NCBI RefSeq assembly: GCF_000583655.1
Contig: NZ_BAKI01000005.1
Location: forward strand, 1 to 64,000
Direction of reading: 5' to 3'
Origin: Lentilactobacillus farraginis DSM 18382 = JCM 14108
GTDB lineage: Bacteria > Bacillota > Bacilli > Lactobacillales > Lactobacillaceae
DNA length: 64,000 bases
The position numbers and the translations under genes were made by a program. Numbering within the stretch: the stretch's first letter is position 1; every line of letters starts with the position of its first letter. This document shows, piece by piece, positions 45,312-55,042 of the stretch. Under the pieces are notes generated by a model that saw only the letters and a program-made list of their open reading frames with translations, was not told where the DNA came from and ran no database searches.

Positions 45312-47273
45312 TTACTGATTATCCGTTGTTTCCGGATTTGACAAATTCAAAACTTCATCACCGTGGGTCACATCGCCGGCTTCTTTGATATAATTGAAAT
45401 CTTTGATGTCTTTGTAGTTCGTAACAACCACCATAACCGTATCATCGTGACCGGCTTTCTTAATCGCAGGCTGCCAGAATTCGATTAATTCCTGTCCCTG
45501 CTTGACGTGTTGACCCTTGTCAACGTACTGCACAAAGCCGGTTCCCTGCATTTTAACCGTTCCAATTCCAATATGGATCAACGTTAAAATACCGCTGTCA
45601 GAACGCAGCCCAATTGCATGCCGGGTTGGGAAAGTTGCTTCTACGACCCCATCAAACGGTGCAAACACTTTACCGTCGGTTGGTTTAATCGCAAACCCTT
45701 TCCCCATGTTTCCAGAGGCAAAGTTGTCATCGGAAACGTCAGCGAGTGGGACCAGTGTACCAGTGATTGGTGACTTGTAAGAAGTCGTTGTTGCAGCAAC
45801 TTTCTTTTCGATATCCTGCATTGACTCCTCACCGTTTGTTTCCAAGTGCTCATGCCAAGTCTTTTCAAGTTCATCGACAATCTTGGCGTGCTCTTTTTCA
45901 TCCAAAGTTACCTTCTTGAAGAAGATAAACGTTCCAGTCAACATTAACAGGGCTGGGACACCAAACATAAAAAGTTTGAAAACAATATGGCCTTGGTTGG
46001 TAATCGTATTTGCCGTAGCACCGGCAGTCATACCTGCAAGAACAGCAGCTGCACCAACAACCCAGTTCGAAACAGCACCGCCCAATTTATCAAGCAGTGG
46101 TCGAACAGCCAAAGTCAATGATTCATCACGGTGCCCAAATTTTAACTGGCCATATTCAACAGAATCACTGATAATCATCAAAACAACCAGGAATACAAGT
46201 GGTTGTGGAATGTAGAACAATACGGCGGAAATCAAAACCAAAATTAATGATGAACCGGCAAACGCGAAAATTAACATTGCCAGTAGCATTAGACCGATAC
46301 ACATGAAGAACACATTTCGCCGACTATATTTTTGAGCTAATGGTGGGAAAAGTAATACGGCTACAATTCCAACAGCCATATTTAGGCCCATTAAAAATGA
46401 ATACTGGCCGGGTTTTCCCATGATATACGTAAAGTAGTAAAGCTGGCAGGCGTTGGTAATCTGAATACCGGCAGTGTACAAACCATATGTCAAAGAAAGC
46501 CACATCAATTGATCGTTTCGTCCTAATACTTTAAAGACGTCTCGAAGACGAGTCTTTTCAGCGTTCTTTCGAAGCAGAGAATCATTTTCTTTGGTTCCTA
46601 AAGCAACAACTACAGCGGAAAGCCATGAAACAAGCCCGATGGTTGCGGCAAACATGAACCAGCCTCTCAAATCACCTTGACCGTGATTCGTGTTAATCGA
46701 GAAAAAGACAACCAGTGGCATAACAATAACACCAACAATATTTTGTCCAATGTTGGAACCAACCCGGGCAAAAGTAGCCGTTTTCTCACGTTCTGCTGAA
46801 TCAAACGAGATAGCCGGAATCATTGACCAAAAACCGACATCCTTAAATGAATAGAAAATATCCATCATAATATATAAAATAGCAAAAATAATCAGGTAAA
46901 GAATTGGATTTGAAACATTTAAACCAAACATGTTACTAAACAAAATCGTTAAAGCAATTGAACCAACAGTACCACCAGCAAGGATCCAAGGTTTAAAGTG
47001 ACCCCATTTGGTATTGGTATTATCAATCGCATTTCCGATAAATGGATCAATTAAAAGCTCAACAACCCGCAAAGAACCAATAATTATTGTAATGAAAAAG
47101 ATCATCCGATCATTACTTGCGCTACTGCTCTTATCGAACAGGTGAGAAGTAATGAAAATCATAAAATAAGTCGACAACGTCGCATAAAACATATCGTGGC
47201 CAAACGCACCAAATGAATACGACAACCGCGATGTAATTTTACGACCCGTAGTCTCAGTGGTATTACTTGCCAT
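45312..47273 (-). CDS. GPH family sugar permease fused to PTS EIIA domain
   Basis: A 653-residue LacS/RafP-type transporter. Residues 1 to about 465 form the 12-TM GPH cation symporter (SYSFGAFGHDMFYATLS...). Residues about 495-650 form an EIIA-Glc-like domain, with the phosphorylatable His in LIHIGIGTVKMQG. Phosphorylation by HPr modulates such permeases. The ATG at 47273 follows GGAGG; an upstream in-frame GTG/TTG is not supported. No glycosidase gene is adjacent, so the sugar is unknown. The promoter overlaps a perfect LacI/CcpA-type palindrome; a LacI gene is divergent. Confidence 0.85.
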   Translation of the reverse strand: MASNTTETTGRKITSRLSYSFGAFGHDMFYATLSTYFMIFITSHLFDKSSSASNDRMIFFITIIIGSLRVVELLIDPFIGNAIDNTNTKWGHFKPWILAGGTVGSIALTILFSNMFGLNVSNPILYLIIFAILYIMMDIFYSFKDVGFWSMIPAISFDSAEREKTATFARVGSNIGQNIVGVIVMPLVVFFSINTNHGQGDLRGWFMFAATIGLVSWLSAVVVALGTKENDSLLRKNAEKTRLRDVFKVLGRNDQLMWLSLTYGLYTAGIQITNACQLYYFTYIMGKPGQYSFLMGLNMAVGIVAVLLFPPLAQKYSRRNVFFMCIGLMLLAMLIFAFAGSSLILVLISAVLFYIPQPLVFLVVLMIISDSVEYGQLKFGHRDESLTLAVRPLLDKLGGAVSNWVVGAAAVLAGMTAGATANTITNQGHIVFKLFMFGVPALLMLTGTFIFFKKVTLDEKEHAKIVDELEKTWHEHLETNGEESMQDIEKKVAATTTSYKSPITGTLVPLADVSDDNFASGNMGKGFAIKPTDGKVFAPFDGVVEATFPTRHAIGLRSDSGILTLIHIGIGTVKMQGTGFVQYVDKGQHVKQGQELIEFWQPAIKKAGHDDTVMVVVTNYKDIKDFNYIKEAGDVTHGDEVLNLSNPETTDNQ

Positions 47274-47321
47274 AAAGGATGCCTCCAAAAAATAGTTTTA
47301 AATAAAATAATTGCTAATTTG

Positions 47322-47350
47322 AATGTAAACGTTTACAGTGTAAATGTCAA
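47322..47350 (-). promoter_or_regulatory. GPH permease promoter with cre/LacI operator
   Basis: TTGACA (47345-47350), 17 bases, TACATT (47322-47327). The palindrome TGTAAACGTTTACA (47324-47337) fills the spacer and -10 box and fits the CcpA cre consensus and LacI-family operators. The remainder of 47274-47627 is AT-rich with only a weak LacI-gene promoter (TATACT near 47600). Confidence 0.8.
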
Positions 47351-47627
47351 ATAATTTTATTAAATTTTTTACTCACCTCGCTTACTTTTTTAATCAGGTT
47401 GCAAAATGTTTAAATTTATTTCATTATTTATTATACAGGCTTTTTAAGTAATCGCGTTATTTCACGCCTTCAGCGTTCTCTTTTTGTATAATTCAGAATT
47501 TTCTTCACGAAATCTTTTACATTCAAGTTTAATAAGTTAATCAAAATTAATTCTATTAATAATTTACTGAAATTCAGTTCATACTTAAATGAAATTAATA
47601 TACTAGTTTTTCACGGGGGCTACAATC

Positions 47628-48647
47628 ATGACAACAATAAAAGATATTTCTAAAGCAGCAGGTGTTTCCGCGGGGACCGTTTCACGCGCTCTGAGTTTGG
47701 ATAAAAATAAATTTGTCGCTAAAGAAACCCGAAAAAAAATTCGAGATATCGCCGATAAGCTAGGGTATGAATACGACAGCAATGACGATCAGGCACCCAC
47801 GCCCCTTAAATTTGCCCTATTAACTACAATGACCCTTGAAGAGGAAACCCATGATGAATATTGGCGCTTCGTCCGCAGGGGCATGTATGAAGCCGCTAAG
47901 GAACGCCATATCGATCTCAGCAACATTATCCGGCTTCAAGACGGCGTTAACCTTCAAAAGCTTAGATCCGTCGATGCGGTTATTCTGGTTGGGAGCGTCA
48001 CTGAAGCTGCCGTTAAAGAGATTAAACGCTATAACGCCAATCTTGTGATTGTCGATGGTGGCGGCTACTATCACGGTCTGGTAGATATCGTTGACACCAA
48101 CCTATCAGAATTAACCATAGCGGCCTTAAATCAGCTTAGCGCTCATACAGCCGGTAAAATCGCCTTTATTGGCTGTACGCGAAATCAAATTGATCTGGAT
48201 GGCCGGCTGGTCGCAAAGATTCCTGATGCCCGTTCTAAAGCTTATCATGAGTGGGCCTCCCAAAATCAGAAACCGGAAATTTACCGAGAAATTGAACCGG
48301 ATACTGAAGTGGCGATGAAAACAACCGAAGAATTGATTACAAAATACGGGCAGCAGCTGTCCGCTATTTTGATTTGGTCTGATCCGTTCGCAATCGGTGT
48401 TATGCGGGCACTTTCAAAATATCAGTTGGTCCCTGGCAAAGACTTGGCTGTTATGAGCTTCGATGATTTGGAATTCGCCTCCTTTTTAACACCTTCTCTC
48501 TCCAGCATTTGGATTCCAAAAACCGAACTTGGTTTTCAAGCCATTTTACATGCTGAGTCTTTAATCAACCTTAAGCCTCACTGGACAGTTAGAAATATCA
48601 TTCCAGGGAAAATCAAATATCGGGAAACATTTAATCCCCAAAAATAA
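47628..48647 (+). CDS. LacI family transcriptional regulator
   Basis: A 339-residue repressor: N-terminal LacI helix-turn-helix TTIKDISKAAGVSAGTVSRAL (family core IKDISKAAGVSAGTVSRA, about residues 3-20) and a periplasmic-binding-protein-like sugar domain. It sits between the GPH permease (divergent) and rbsD/fucP-like genes (same direction), so it may control either or both. A GGGGG site precedes the ATG; a terminator follows. Confidence 0.82.
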   Translation: MTTIKDISKAAGVSAGTVSRALSLDKNKFVAKETRKKIRDIADKLGYEYDSNDDQAPTPLKFALLTTMTLEEETHDEYWRFVRRGMYEAAKERHIDLSNIIRLQDGVNLQKLRSVDAVILVGSVTEAAVKEIKRYNANLVIVDGGGYYHGLVDIVDTNLSELTIAALNQLSAHTAGKIAFIGCTRNQIDLDGRLVAKIPDARSKAYHEWASQNQKPEIYREIEPDTEVAMKTTEELITKYGQQLSAILIWSDPFAIGVMRALSKYQLVPGKDLAVMSFDDLEFASFLTPSLSSIWIPKTELGFQAILHAESLINLKPHWTVRNIIPGKIKYRETFNPQK

Positions 48648-48655
48648 AATCTTTC

Positions 48656-48708
48656 AGCCCTAACACCTTAAGATCAAGAATTTAGGCTGGTATTAGGGAC
48701 TTTTTTTG
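48656..48708 (+). terminator. Terminator after the LacI-family gene
   Basis: CCCTAACACC (48658-) pairs with GGTATTAGGG, followed by T7. Confidence 0.85.
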
Positions 48709-48728
48709 TCAAATTGAAAAAAATTTTC

Positions 48729-48789
48729 TTGAAAGCCTTTGCAAAAAATGGTATCATGCAAGTATGAATTTTAAAGTAAAACCTTTTAT
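48729..48789 (+). promoter_or_regulatory. rbsD promoter and operator
   Basis: TTGAAA (48729-48734), 17 bases, TATCAT (48752-48757). The LacI-like site GTAAAACCTTTTAT (48776-48789) lies just downstream of the start site. A closely related site GTAAAACGTTTTAT is at 49228-49241. Confidence 0.65.
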
Positions 48790-48823
48790 TAAATCGATTA
48801 ACTTCAAGGAGAATTCTATTATT

Positions 48824-49219
48824 ATGAAAAAAACTGGTGTTATTAATTCGGAATTATCAAGTGTCATTGCCAATATGGGACACATGGATTGGCTTGGGAT
48901 CGGCGATGCCGGTATGCCCGTTCCGATGGCAACTCCCAAAATTGATTTGGCATTGGCTAAAAACCTGCCAAGCTTCCAACAGGTTCTTCAAAACATTCTA
49001 ACTGAATTGGAAGTGCAAAAAATTTACCTGGCAGAAGAAATCAAAATCCAAAATCCCAAACAGCTGGCTGCCATCAAAGAAATTTTACCGGCGGTTTCAA
49101 TTGAATATGTACCCCACAGTCAATTGAAAAAAGATTTGGCCAAAACACATGCCTTTGTTCGAACCGGTGAGATGACTCCTTTCTCAAATGTTATCTTGGA
49201 ATCGGGCGTCACTTTTTAA
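48824..49219 (+). CDS. rbsD: D-ribose pyranase
   Basis: A 131-residue enzyme converting beta-pyranose to furanose ribose before phosphorylation. The catalytic His is at residue 20 ([17 protein letters not shown]), as in the family, and the C-terminus [21 protein letters not shown] is typical (end [14 protein letters not shown]). The ATG at 48824 has AAGGAG upstream; an earlier in-frame ATG at 48764 lies in the operator. Co-located with a FucP-like permease. No rbsK is seen here. Confidence 0.9.
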   Translation: MKKTGVINSELSSVIANMGHMDWLGIGDAGMPVPMATPKIDLALAKNLPSFQQVLQNILTELEVQKIYLAEEIKIQNPKQLAAIKEILPAVSIEYVPHSQLKKDLAKTHAFVRTGEMTPFSNVILESGVTF

Positions 49220-49227
49220 TTTTTAAA

Positions 49228-49241
49228 GTAAAACGTTTTAT
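49228..49241 (+). promoter_or_regulatory. Second LacI-type operator between rbsD and the permease gene
   Basis: GTAAAACGTTTTAT, preceded by TTTTTAAA as at the rbsD site. Thirteen of 14 positions match the first copy. Confidence 0.55.
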
Positions 49242-49268
49242 CTATAAAAACGAATCAAGGAGGATTTT

Positions 49269-50639
49269 TTGCACATGGAACTCACAACAACTAAAAAAAG
49301 CCATCGCTGGACACAATTGTCCGATGGTTATCTCAGCAAAACGCCGATTTTTCAATTCCTATTAGTCTCAATGATATTCCCGCTTTGGGGTGCCGCCGCC
49401 AGTCTAAACGATATTCTTATCACACAATTCAAGACAGTTTTCATGCTAAACGATGCCGCAACCGCATTTGTTCAAAGTGCTTTTTACGGTGGTTACTTTT
49501 TAATTGCGATCCCCGCTTCACTCATCATCAAAAAACAAAGCTATAAATTTGCGATCATGACCGGTCTGATTTTTTACATCCTCGGATGTGCGCTTTTCTT
49601 CCCTGCTTCACGGGTCGCAACCTACTCCATGTTTCTGGTTGCTATCTTTGCGATTGCAATTGGACTCAGCTTCTTGGAAACATCTTGTGATACTTACAGT
49701 TCAATGCTTGGTCCCAAAAAATATGCCACCATGCGTTTGAACTTCTCACAAACACTGGTACCGCTTGGCGATATCGCCGGTATTCTGCTCGGCAAATACT
49801 TAATTTTCGGCAGTGTCGGTAATCTGGCCGAAAAAATGAGCAGCATGCACGGTGCAGCTCGAATTGCCTATGGTGAACAAATGCTTCAATTGACCCTTCG
49901 ACCTTATAAATATATCTTGGCAGTCTTAATTTTAATGTTGATTATCTTTGCCCTTTCACCGATGCCCCGGGCAAAGGCAACTGCCGAGCCAACCGAAGCC
50001 GGCTTGGAAGCCCAGGAGGAAAAGCCCAGCCTGGCTGAAACCATTAAGTATCTCTGGGGTAACGCCAGATTTAAAAAGGGCGTGTTAACGCAATTCATCT
50101 ACGCCGGCCTTCAAACCACGGTTTGGTCGTTTACTATTCGGCTTGCGCTAAATTTAAATGATAAAATCACCGACAGCGCTGCTTCAACCTTTATGATTTA
50201 TAGTTACATCGCTTGGTTTATCGGGAAACTAATCGCAAACATTTTCATGAGTAAGTTTTCGATTACGGGCGTATTAACCACATACTCCCTCCTGGGAACA
50301 CTGTCACTAATTATTACGTTTACCGTTCCAAATATGACAGCCGTTTACGCAGCCATCATGACGAGCTTCTTCTTTGGCCCGGAATGGCCAACGATCTACA
50401 CACATACACTGGATGCCGTAACAGAAAAGAAATATACTGAAACGGCTGGTGCTATTATCGTCATGTCCTTAATTGGCGGAGCCATTGTGCCTGCTATTCA
50501 AGGATTGGTTTCCGATTTTAGCGGTTCAATGCAATTATCATTTATTGTCCCAGCAGTTTGCTATCTATTTATCACCGGCTATTTCTACTTTGAATATCGA
50601 TTTGAAAAGAAGCACCCCGAAGAAGTTGCCGAACATTAA
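49269..50639 (+). CDS. FucP-family MFS sugar:H+ symporter
   Basis: A 456-residue, 12-TM transporter related to L-fucose permease (SMIFPLWGAAASLNDILITQF, GLSFLETSCDTYSSMLGP, where NDIL and ETSCDTY are family signatures). Next to rbsD it is probably a ribose importer; this is inference. Start: TTG at 49269 is six bases from AGGAGG and ATG at 49275 twelve bases; both are possible. A strong bidirectional terminator follows. Confidence 0.8.
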   Translation: MHMELTTTKKSHRWTQLSDGYLSKTPIFQFLLVSMIFPLWGAAASLNDILITQFKTVFMLNDAATAFVQSAFYGGYFLIAIPASLIIKKQSYKFAIMTGLIFYILGCALFFPASRVATYSMFLVAIFAIAIGLSFLETSCDTYSSMLGPKKYATMRLNFSQTLVPLGDIAGILLGKYLIFGSVGNLAEKMSSMHGAARIAYGEQMLQLTLRPYKYILAVLILMLIIFALSPMPRAKATAEPTEAGLEAQEEKPSLAETIKYLWGNARFKKGVLTQFIYAGLQTTVWSFTIRLALNLNDKITDSAASTFMIYSYIAWFIGKLIANIFMSKFSITGVLTTYSLLGTLSLIITFTVPNMTAVYAAIMTSFFFGPEWPTIYTHTLDAVTEKKYTETAGAIIVMSLIGGAIVPAIQGLVSDFSGSMQLSFIVPAVCYLFITGYFYFEYRFEKKHPEEVAEH

Positions 50640-50641
50640 TT

Positions 50642-50706
50642 ATAAGTGATCAAAACAAAAAGCCATCAGTTTCGTGAGAACTGTTGGCTTTTTGTTTTGA
50701 TCACTA
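50642..50706. terminator. Bidirectional terminator between the permease gene and thiW
   Basis: AGTGATCAAAACAAAAAGCC pairs with GGCTTTTTGTTTTGATCACT. Confidence 0.9.
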
Positions 50707-50717
50707 ATGGACAATTT

Positions 50718-51227
50718 TTACTTAGAGATCTTTTTCAACTGTGGCAAAATAAGCCGCTGCCACATGCTTAGCAGAATCAGGTAGCCGACAACTACCCCGA
50801 CAAGCGCACTCAAAAAGAAGCTGGGTACAAACAGCCATAAAGCACCATTTGCCCCCATTAGCCATTTTGCGACAGGATAAGCAACAATGGCACCGATAAT
50901 GCCGGTTCCGATTAGTTCACCACAGGCAGCCATTAAAAGGCTTTTAGTCTTTTGAAACAGCCAGCCAACACAAAAAGCACCAATCATACTGCCGGGAAAC
51001 GCCAACACCGTTCCGGTTCCCAAGATATTCCTGATTAATGACGTGATAAATGCTTGGGTAACTGCCCACCATGGTCCGACCAAAACGCCGGAAATTAAAT
51101 TAATCAAGTGCTGCATCGGTGCAACCTTTGCCACACCAATTGTAAACTCAAACATACTGCCGCCAACCACTCCCAAAGCTGAGAGTAATGCCGTTAAAAT
51201 CATCTTATATGTAGCCGATCGCCTCAT
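50718..51227 (-). CDS. thiW: ECF transporter S component ThiW
   Basis: A 169-residue membrane protein with about five TMs of the ThiW type (FEFTIGVAKVAPMQHLINLISGVLVGPWWA; core APMQHLIN.ISGVLLGP). It binds a thiamine precursor, probably the thiazole, and uses the shared ECF module. The TPP riboswitch immediately upstream confirms the thiamine link. GGGAGG precedes the ATG. Its partners (ECF-T/A) are elsewhere. Confidence 0.88.
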   Translation of the reverse strand: MRRSATYKMILTALLSALGVVGGSMFEFTIGVAKVAPMQHLINLISGVLVGPWWAVTQAFITSLIRNILGTGTVLAFPGSMIGAFCVGWLFQKTKSLLMAACGELIGTGIIGAIVAYPVAKWLMGANGALWLFVPSFFLSALVGVVVGYLILLSMWQRLILPQLKKISK

Positions 51228-51261
51228 AAAAAAAGTCCTCCCATCTCAATTAAGATAACAG

Positions 51262-51362
51262 AAGGAGGGGACCACCCTGACAATTTCCCTACACTGGCTT
51301 TGACCAGATCAGGTTCAAAGGGTTCGCGCTTAAATCGCGTCTCAGCCGGTGGGCTCCCCTAA
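51262..51362 (-). ncRNA. TPP riboswitch upstream of thiW
   Basis: The THI-box core is complete on the minus strand: GGGGAGCCC, CTGAGA, ACCCTTTGAACCTGATCTGG (51296-51322 region), GCCAGTGTAGGGAA and closing GGTCCCC. The spacing fits a type with an extra stem (GCGATTTAAGCGC). TPP binding lowers thiW expression, probably at translation since the 3' end runs near the ribosome site. Confidence 0.95.
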
Positions 51363-51437
51363 TGTCATCAAACTTTATTTAAAATCAAGTATACTATTAA
51401 ATCCTTAGAGACGGTATCCATTAGTTACTCAGCGTCA

Positions 51438-52310
51438 TTAAAAATGCCCTCTTTTAGCCACTTCCTGATTGACCGTCGCAATCACCTTTTCAACCGGCAT
51501 CTTTTTTCCTGTCCATTCCAGAAAAGAACCGGCTGCCTGATGAACCAACATCCCAATCCCATTGAATGTTCGACAGCCCTTTTTCTCAGCTGCTTTTACC
51601 AGCGGCGTTTTTAATGGAAAATAAATGACATCAACCACTACCTGATGGGAAGTCAGCTGGTTTAAAATCGCTTCACTAATGGGTAATTGATTATCATCAC
51701 TCATCCCAATATTGGTTGCATTAACAATAATTTGACTCTGCGAAACCGCTGCCGTCATTGCCGCTTCATTTTCGTATGGCAGAACTGAAACCTTATCAGA
51801 CCAACTTTCAAGAAGTGCTTTTCGTGGCGCAAAGGATTTGTTCTGTCGTTTAAACACACACATCTTAGAGGCGCCCACTTCTATTGCAGCCGCAATAATC
51901 GATCGACCAGCACCACCAGCGCCTAAAACCGTTATCGTCTTGCCCTTGATATCAATTCCGGCATGCTTTAATGAATCAACGAATCCTTGGCCGTCAGTTG
52001 TATCACCCACTAATTTGCCATTGCGATTAACGATCGTGTTAACCGCATTTAATCGTTTTGCTCTTGGCGTAATGTCATCCAGCAATGGCAGGACGGCTGT
52101 TTTTAATGGCATTGATAGGTTAACCCCGCCAATGGCCATTGCCCGCATCGCTGCCATAGCCGGTTTTAAATTTTCCGGAACAACGTCAAACGCCAAATAA
52201 ACACCGTTTACACCACTAACATGAAAACTTGTATTATGTATCAGCGGCGACAGGCTGTGAGCAGCCGGATGCGCTAATAATCCATAAAGTTTCGTGTGAC
52301 CATCAATCAT
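51438..52310 (-). CDS. aroE: Shikimate dehydrogenase
   Basis: A 290-residue NADPH enzyme reducing 3-dehydroshikimate. SLSPLIHN (about residues 18-25), catalytic Lys in NLSMPLKTAV (about 65-69) and NADP motif GAGGAGRSI (about 128-136) are visible. Last gene of the aro operon, 25 bases after aroK; ribosome site AAGGTGGGG. The TPP riboswitch follows. Confidence 0.92.
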   Translation of the reverse strand: MIDGHTKLYGLLAHPAAHSLSPLIHNTSFHVSGVNGVYLAFDVVPENLKPAMAAMRAMAIGGVNLSMPLKTAVLPLLDDITPRAKRLNAVNTIVNRNGKLVGDTTDGQGFVDSLKHAGIDIKGKTITVLGAGGAGRSIIAAAIEVGASKMCVFKRQNKSFAPRKALLESWSDKVSVLPYENEAAMTAAVSQSQIIVNATNIGMSDDNQLPISEAILNQLTSHQVVVDVIYFPLKTPLVKAAEKKGCRTFNGIGMLVHQAAGSFLEWTGKKMPVEKVIATVNQEVAKRGHF

Positions 52311-52335
52311 GCCAACCCCACCTTTAAAAATTAAA

Positions 52336-52849
52336 TTATTTTAAGACCGATAATTCCTGCATAATTTTTTCAACCACCTGTTCAGGCGTTAAATGATCCG
52401 TTGCAATTCGAATGTCACTAACCCGATTGTATCTATCATCCGTTGGTGTTTCAAATCAATCAAGCCGGCTAATCCCAATTTTTTAGCGAGCGGCCGGCCA
52501 CTATCATTTCTTAAACGTGCCAGAATCGTTTCTGGTAAAACATCTAATAGAATAACGGGAACCGTCGTCTGGACCAACAGTTCAAAATTAGCCGGTTGAA
52601 TCGGTGTCCCGCCCCCGTTCCCAGAATCCCTTCATCGCCCAACGAGTTCATAAGTGCATCATGCTCCAGCATCCGAAAGGTTGCCTCACCCTCATCATCA
52701 AAAATCTGCTGAATCGATTTTCCCGTCCGATGAACGATAACATCATCCAAATCATGATAGGGAACCTGGATTTGATTAGCAAGCAATCGCCCAACCGTTG
52801 TTTTTCCACTCCCCATAAAACCAACCAAAATAGCCCTCATCATTATCAT
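52336..52849 (-). pseudogene. aroK: Shikimate kinase, frameshifted twice (two missing bases)
   Basis: A 171-residue kinase if two bases are restored. Walker A GFMGSGKTT and DLDDVI are in frame 1. The first break is in a G-run (C5 at about 52612-52616): GILGTGGGTPIQPANFELL. The second is near 52440: HQRM-DRYNRVSDIRIA, with the stop at 52336. Both equal loss of one base; the repaired length is exactly normal. Overlaps the tyrA stop as ATGA. An essential-type gene hit twice strongly suggests sequence error. Confidence 0.85.
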
Positions 52850-53703
52850 TTCCTTTCGTCTATCGACTTCCTGCTTGCCCGTGCCCGAGCAAAGAACGCT
52901 TTAATTGTCGCTTCATCATGTGTATCCAGTGCCGCTTGAAACTTGGCGAGGTGTTGTTGAAATTGGGATAACGCCCGACTGATTTGCTCGGTATTATTCA
53001 TCATAATGGTCGTCCACATTGTCGGATCAGAGGCGGCAATCCTGGTAGTATCTTTAAAGCCACCGGCCGCTGCTTTTAAGCCGATTGATTTTTCGTCAAG
53101 GCTGTCTGTGATCGTATTTACCAAGGTAACTGCCACCACATGAGGAAGGTGACTCAATTCACTTACCAATTGATCATGTGCCGCCGCCGTGATCGGTTGC
53201 CATCGAATCATTGACTTACTCAACAACTGTTGGTAATCAGCCAGTTTTCGATTGGTTTGCGTTTTACCGACCAGAAAATAAATAGCGTTCTTAAACAAAT
53301 TCGGTGTTCCGAACCGACCGCCGGATTTATCAGAGCCCGCCATTGGATGACCGCCAACAAAATTGATCCCTTTTGCCAGCAGTGGCTGAGCCGCTTTCAT
53401 AATCGTTTTCTTTGTACTGCCAACATCCGTGATGAAGACATCGGGCTTTAACGATAAGCGTTGTAACGCATGAATTTGGCCAACTATAACAGAAACCGGA
53501 CCGGCCAGCACGATAAAGTCGGCCATTATTGCCGCTTCTTCAAACGATTTTCTAATATTAATAATTTGCTGGTCAAGCAAAAACTGGGCCGAATCATCAT
53601 CGGGATCACTGCCGATAATTTCAATTTTCCGATCGCCATCTCTGATTGTTCTGGCAATCGAGCTGCCAATTAATCCCAAGCCACTGATCAACACCGTAGA
53701 CAT
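52846..53703 (-). CDS. tyrA: Prephenate dehydrogenase
   Basis: A 285-residue NAD-dependent enzyme converting prephenate to 4-hydroxyphenylpyruvate in tyrosine synthesis. NAD motif GLGLIGSSIAR (about residues 8-18), catalytic His region VGGHPMAGSDKSG (about 116-128) and SHLPHV (about 168-173). There is no ACT domain in this length. Ribosome site GAGG. Fourth gene of the aro operon. Confidence 0.9.
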   Translation of the reverse strand: MSTVLISGLGLIGSSIARTIRDGDRKIEIIGSDPDDDSAQFLLDQQIINIRKSFEEAAIMADFIVLAGPVSVIVGQIHALQRLSLKPDVFITDVGSTKKTIMKAAQPLLAKGINFVGGHPMAGSDKSGGRFGTPNLFKNAIYFLVGKTQTNRKLADYQQLLSKSMIRWQPITAAAHDQLVSELSHLPHVVAVTLVNTITDSLDEKSIGLKAAAGGFKDTTRIAASDPTMWTTIMMNNTEQISRALSQFQQHLAKFQAALDTHDEATIKAFFARARASRKSIDERK

Positions 53704-53727
53704 ATGACTTTCACCTCAATATTTCAA

Positions 53728-55031
53728 TTAAGAATAACTTTCAACATTCATAACACTTTCCAGATCATCAAAGAATTCCGGATAGGAAATATTAACACTT
53801 TCAGCACCGGCTAACTGAAATGATGTATCAACCAGCAATGATGCAATCGCCAGTGTCATACCAATTCGATGATCGCCATGACTGTCCAATTGATGCTTTT
53901 TAACTTGCCAAGGCTGGCTGCCATCAATAACGAAGCCGTCAGGCAGTTCGCGAATGGTAATGCCCAATTTGGTAAACTCTTGGACGACCGCGGCAATCCG
54001 GTCGGTTTCCTTTACCCGCAATTCACCAGCACCGGTAATGCGACTAACGCCGTTTGCTTTTGCGGCCAATAATGCCACCAGCGGCAATTCATCAATAACT
54101 GCCGGGATCTCCGCCGCGCCAATCTCAATCGCTTTAACGCCGCGCTGGAAACAATTAAATCAGCAGTTGGTTCTCCCGACTCATCCCGATGGCGCTCAAC
54201 AACCCGGCCGCCCATTTGCTTTAAAATCTTCAACAGGCCGGTGCGGGTTTCATTAACCCCCACATTTTTTAAAATCAACTTTGAGTTTGGTACCAACGTA
54301 GCCGCCACGAGAAAGAATGCTGCCGAGGACATATCGCCCGGAACCGTTAGTTCAATCCCGTTTAACTTCGGCTGCGGATTAACCTGGATGGTCACCCCGT
54401 CAGGCAACGTTTCAACCGCCGCTCCAAATGCGTTTAACATCTTTTCCGTATGATTACGGGTTGGTAGTTGTTCAACCAGGATAGACGGCTTGTCAGCTTG
54501 AATGGCCGCCAAAATTAAAGCACTTTTAACTTGGGCGCTGGCAACCCTTAAATGGTAGTCGATTGCATGCAGCTTTTTCCCATGAATTCTAGCCGGTAGA
54601 TGGCCCTCCGTCACACAAATGTCAGCCCCCATTTCAGCCAGTGGTTCACTTACCCGCTTCATTGGCCGCTTGGACAAAGATGCATCGCCAAACAGCGTTG
54701 TCTCGAAATTCTGACCTGCCAACAGTCCCATTATTAATCGGGTAGTTGTCCCGGAATTGCCCATATCCAAAGGCTTGTCGGGCTTTTTTAAGCCGTGAAG
54801 ACCAACACCGTCAATCACGACCGTTTCACCGGTGCGTTTAATCGGCACGCCCAGCTGTTGAAAGGCCTTTAATGTTGATAAACAATCCTCAGCAGTTAAG
54901 AAGTGATGCAGGATGGTCTGACCATGACTAATGGCCCCAAACATGATGCCACGGTGGGAAATGCTTTTATCTCCCGGAACCGATAATTCTCCGTGTAATC
55001 CGGAGAGTGGTTTATGCGTTAATTCTTTCAC
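53728..55031 (-). pseudogene. aroA: EPSP synthase, frameshifted (one missing base)
   Basis: A 434-residue 5-enolpyruvylshikimate-3-phosphate synthase if one base is restored near 54138-54145 (KAIEIGAAEIPAVIDELPLVALLAAK). PGDKSISHR (about residues 19-27) and MGNSGTTTRL (about 89-98) are the substrate-binding motifs; the second frame holds RVKETDRI and HGDHRI.M. The GTG at 55031 is eight bases after GAGG; a GTG at 55040 is too close. Third gene of the operon. Probably intact in vivo. Confidence 0.87.
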
Positions 55032-55042
55032 TCGGATCACCT

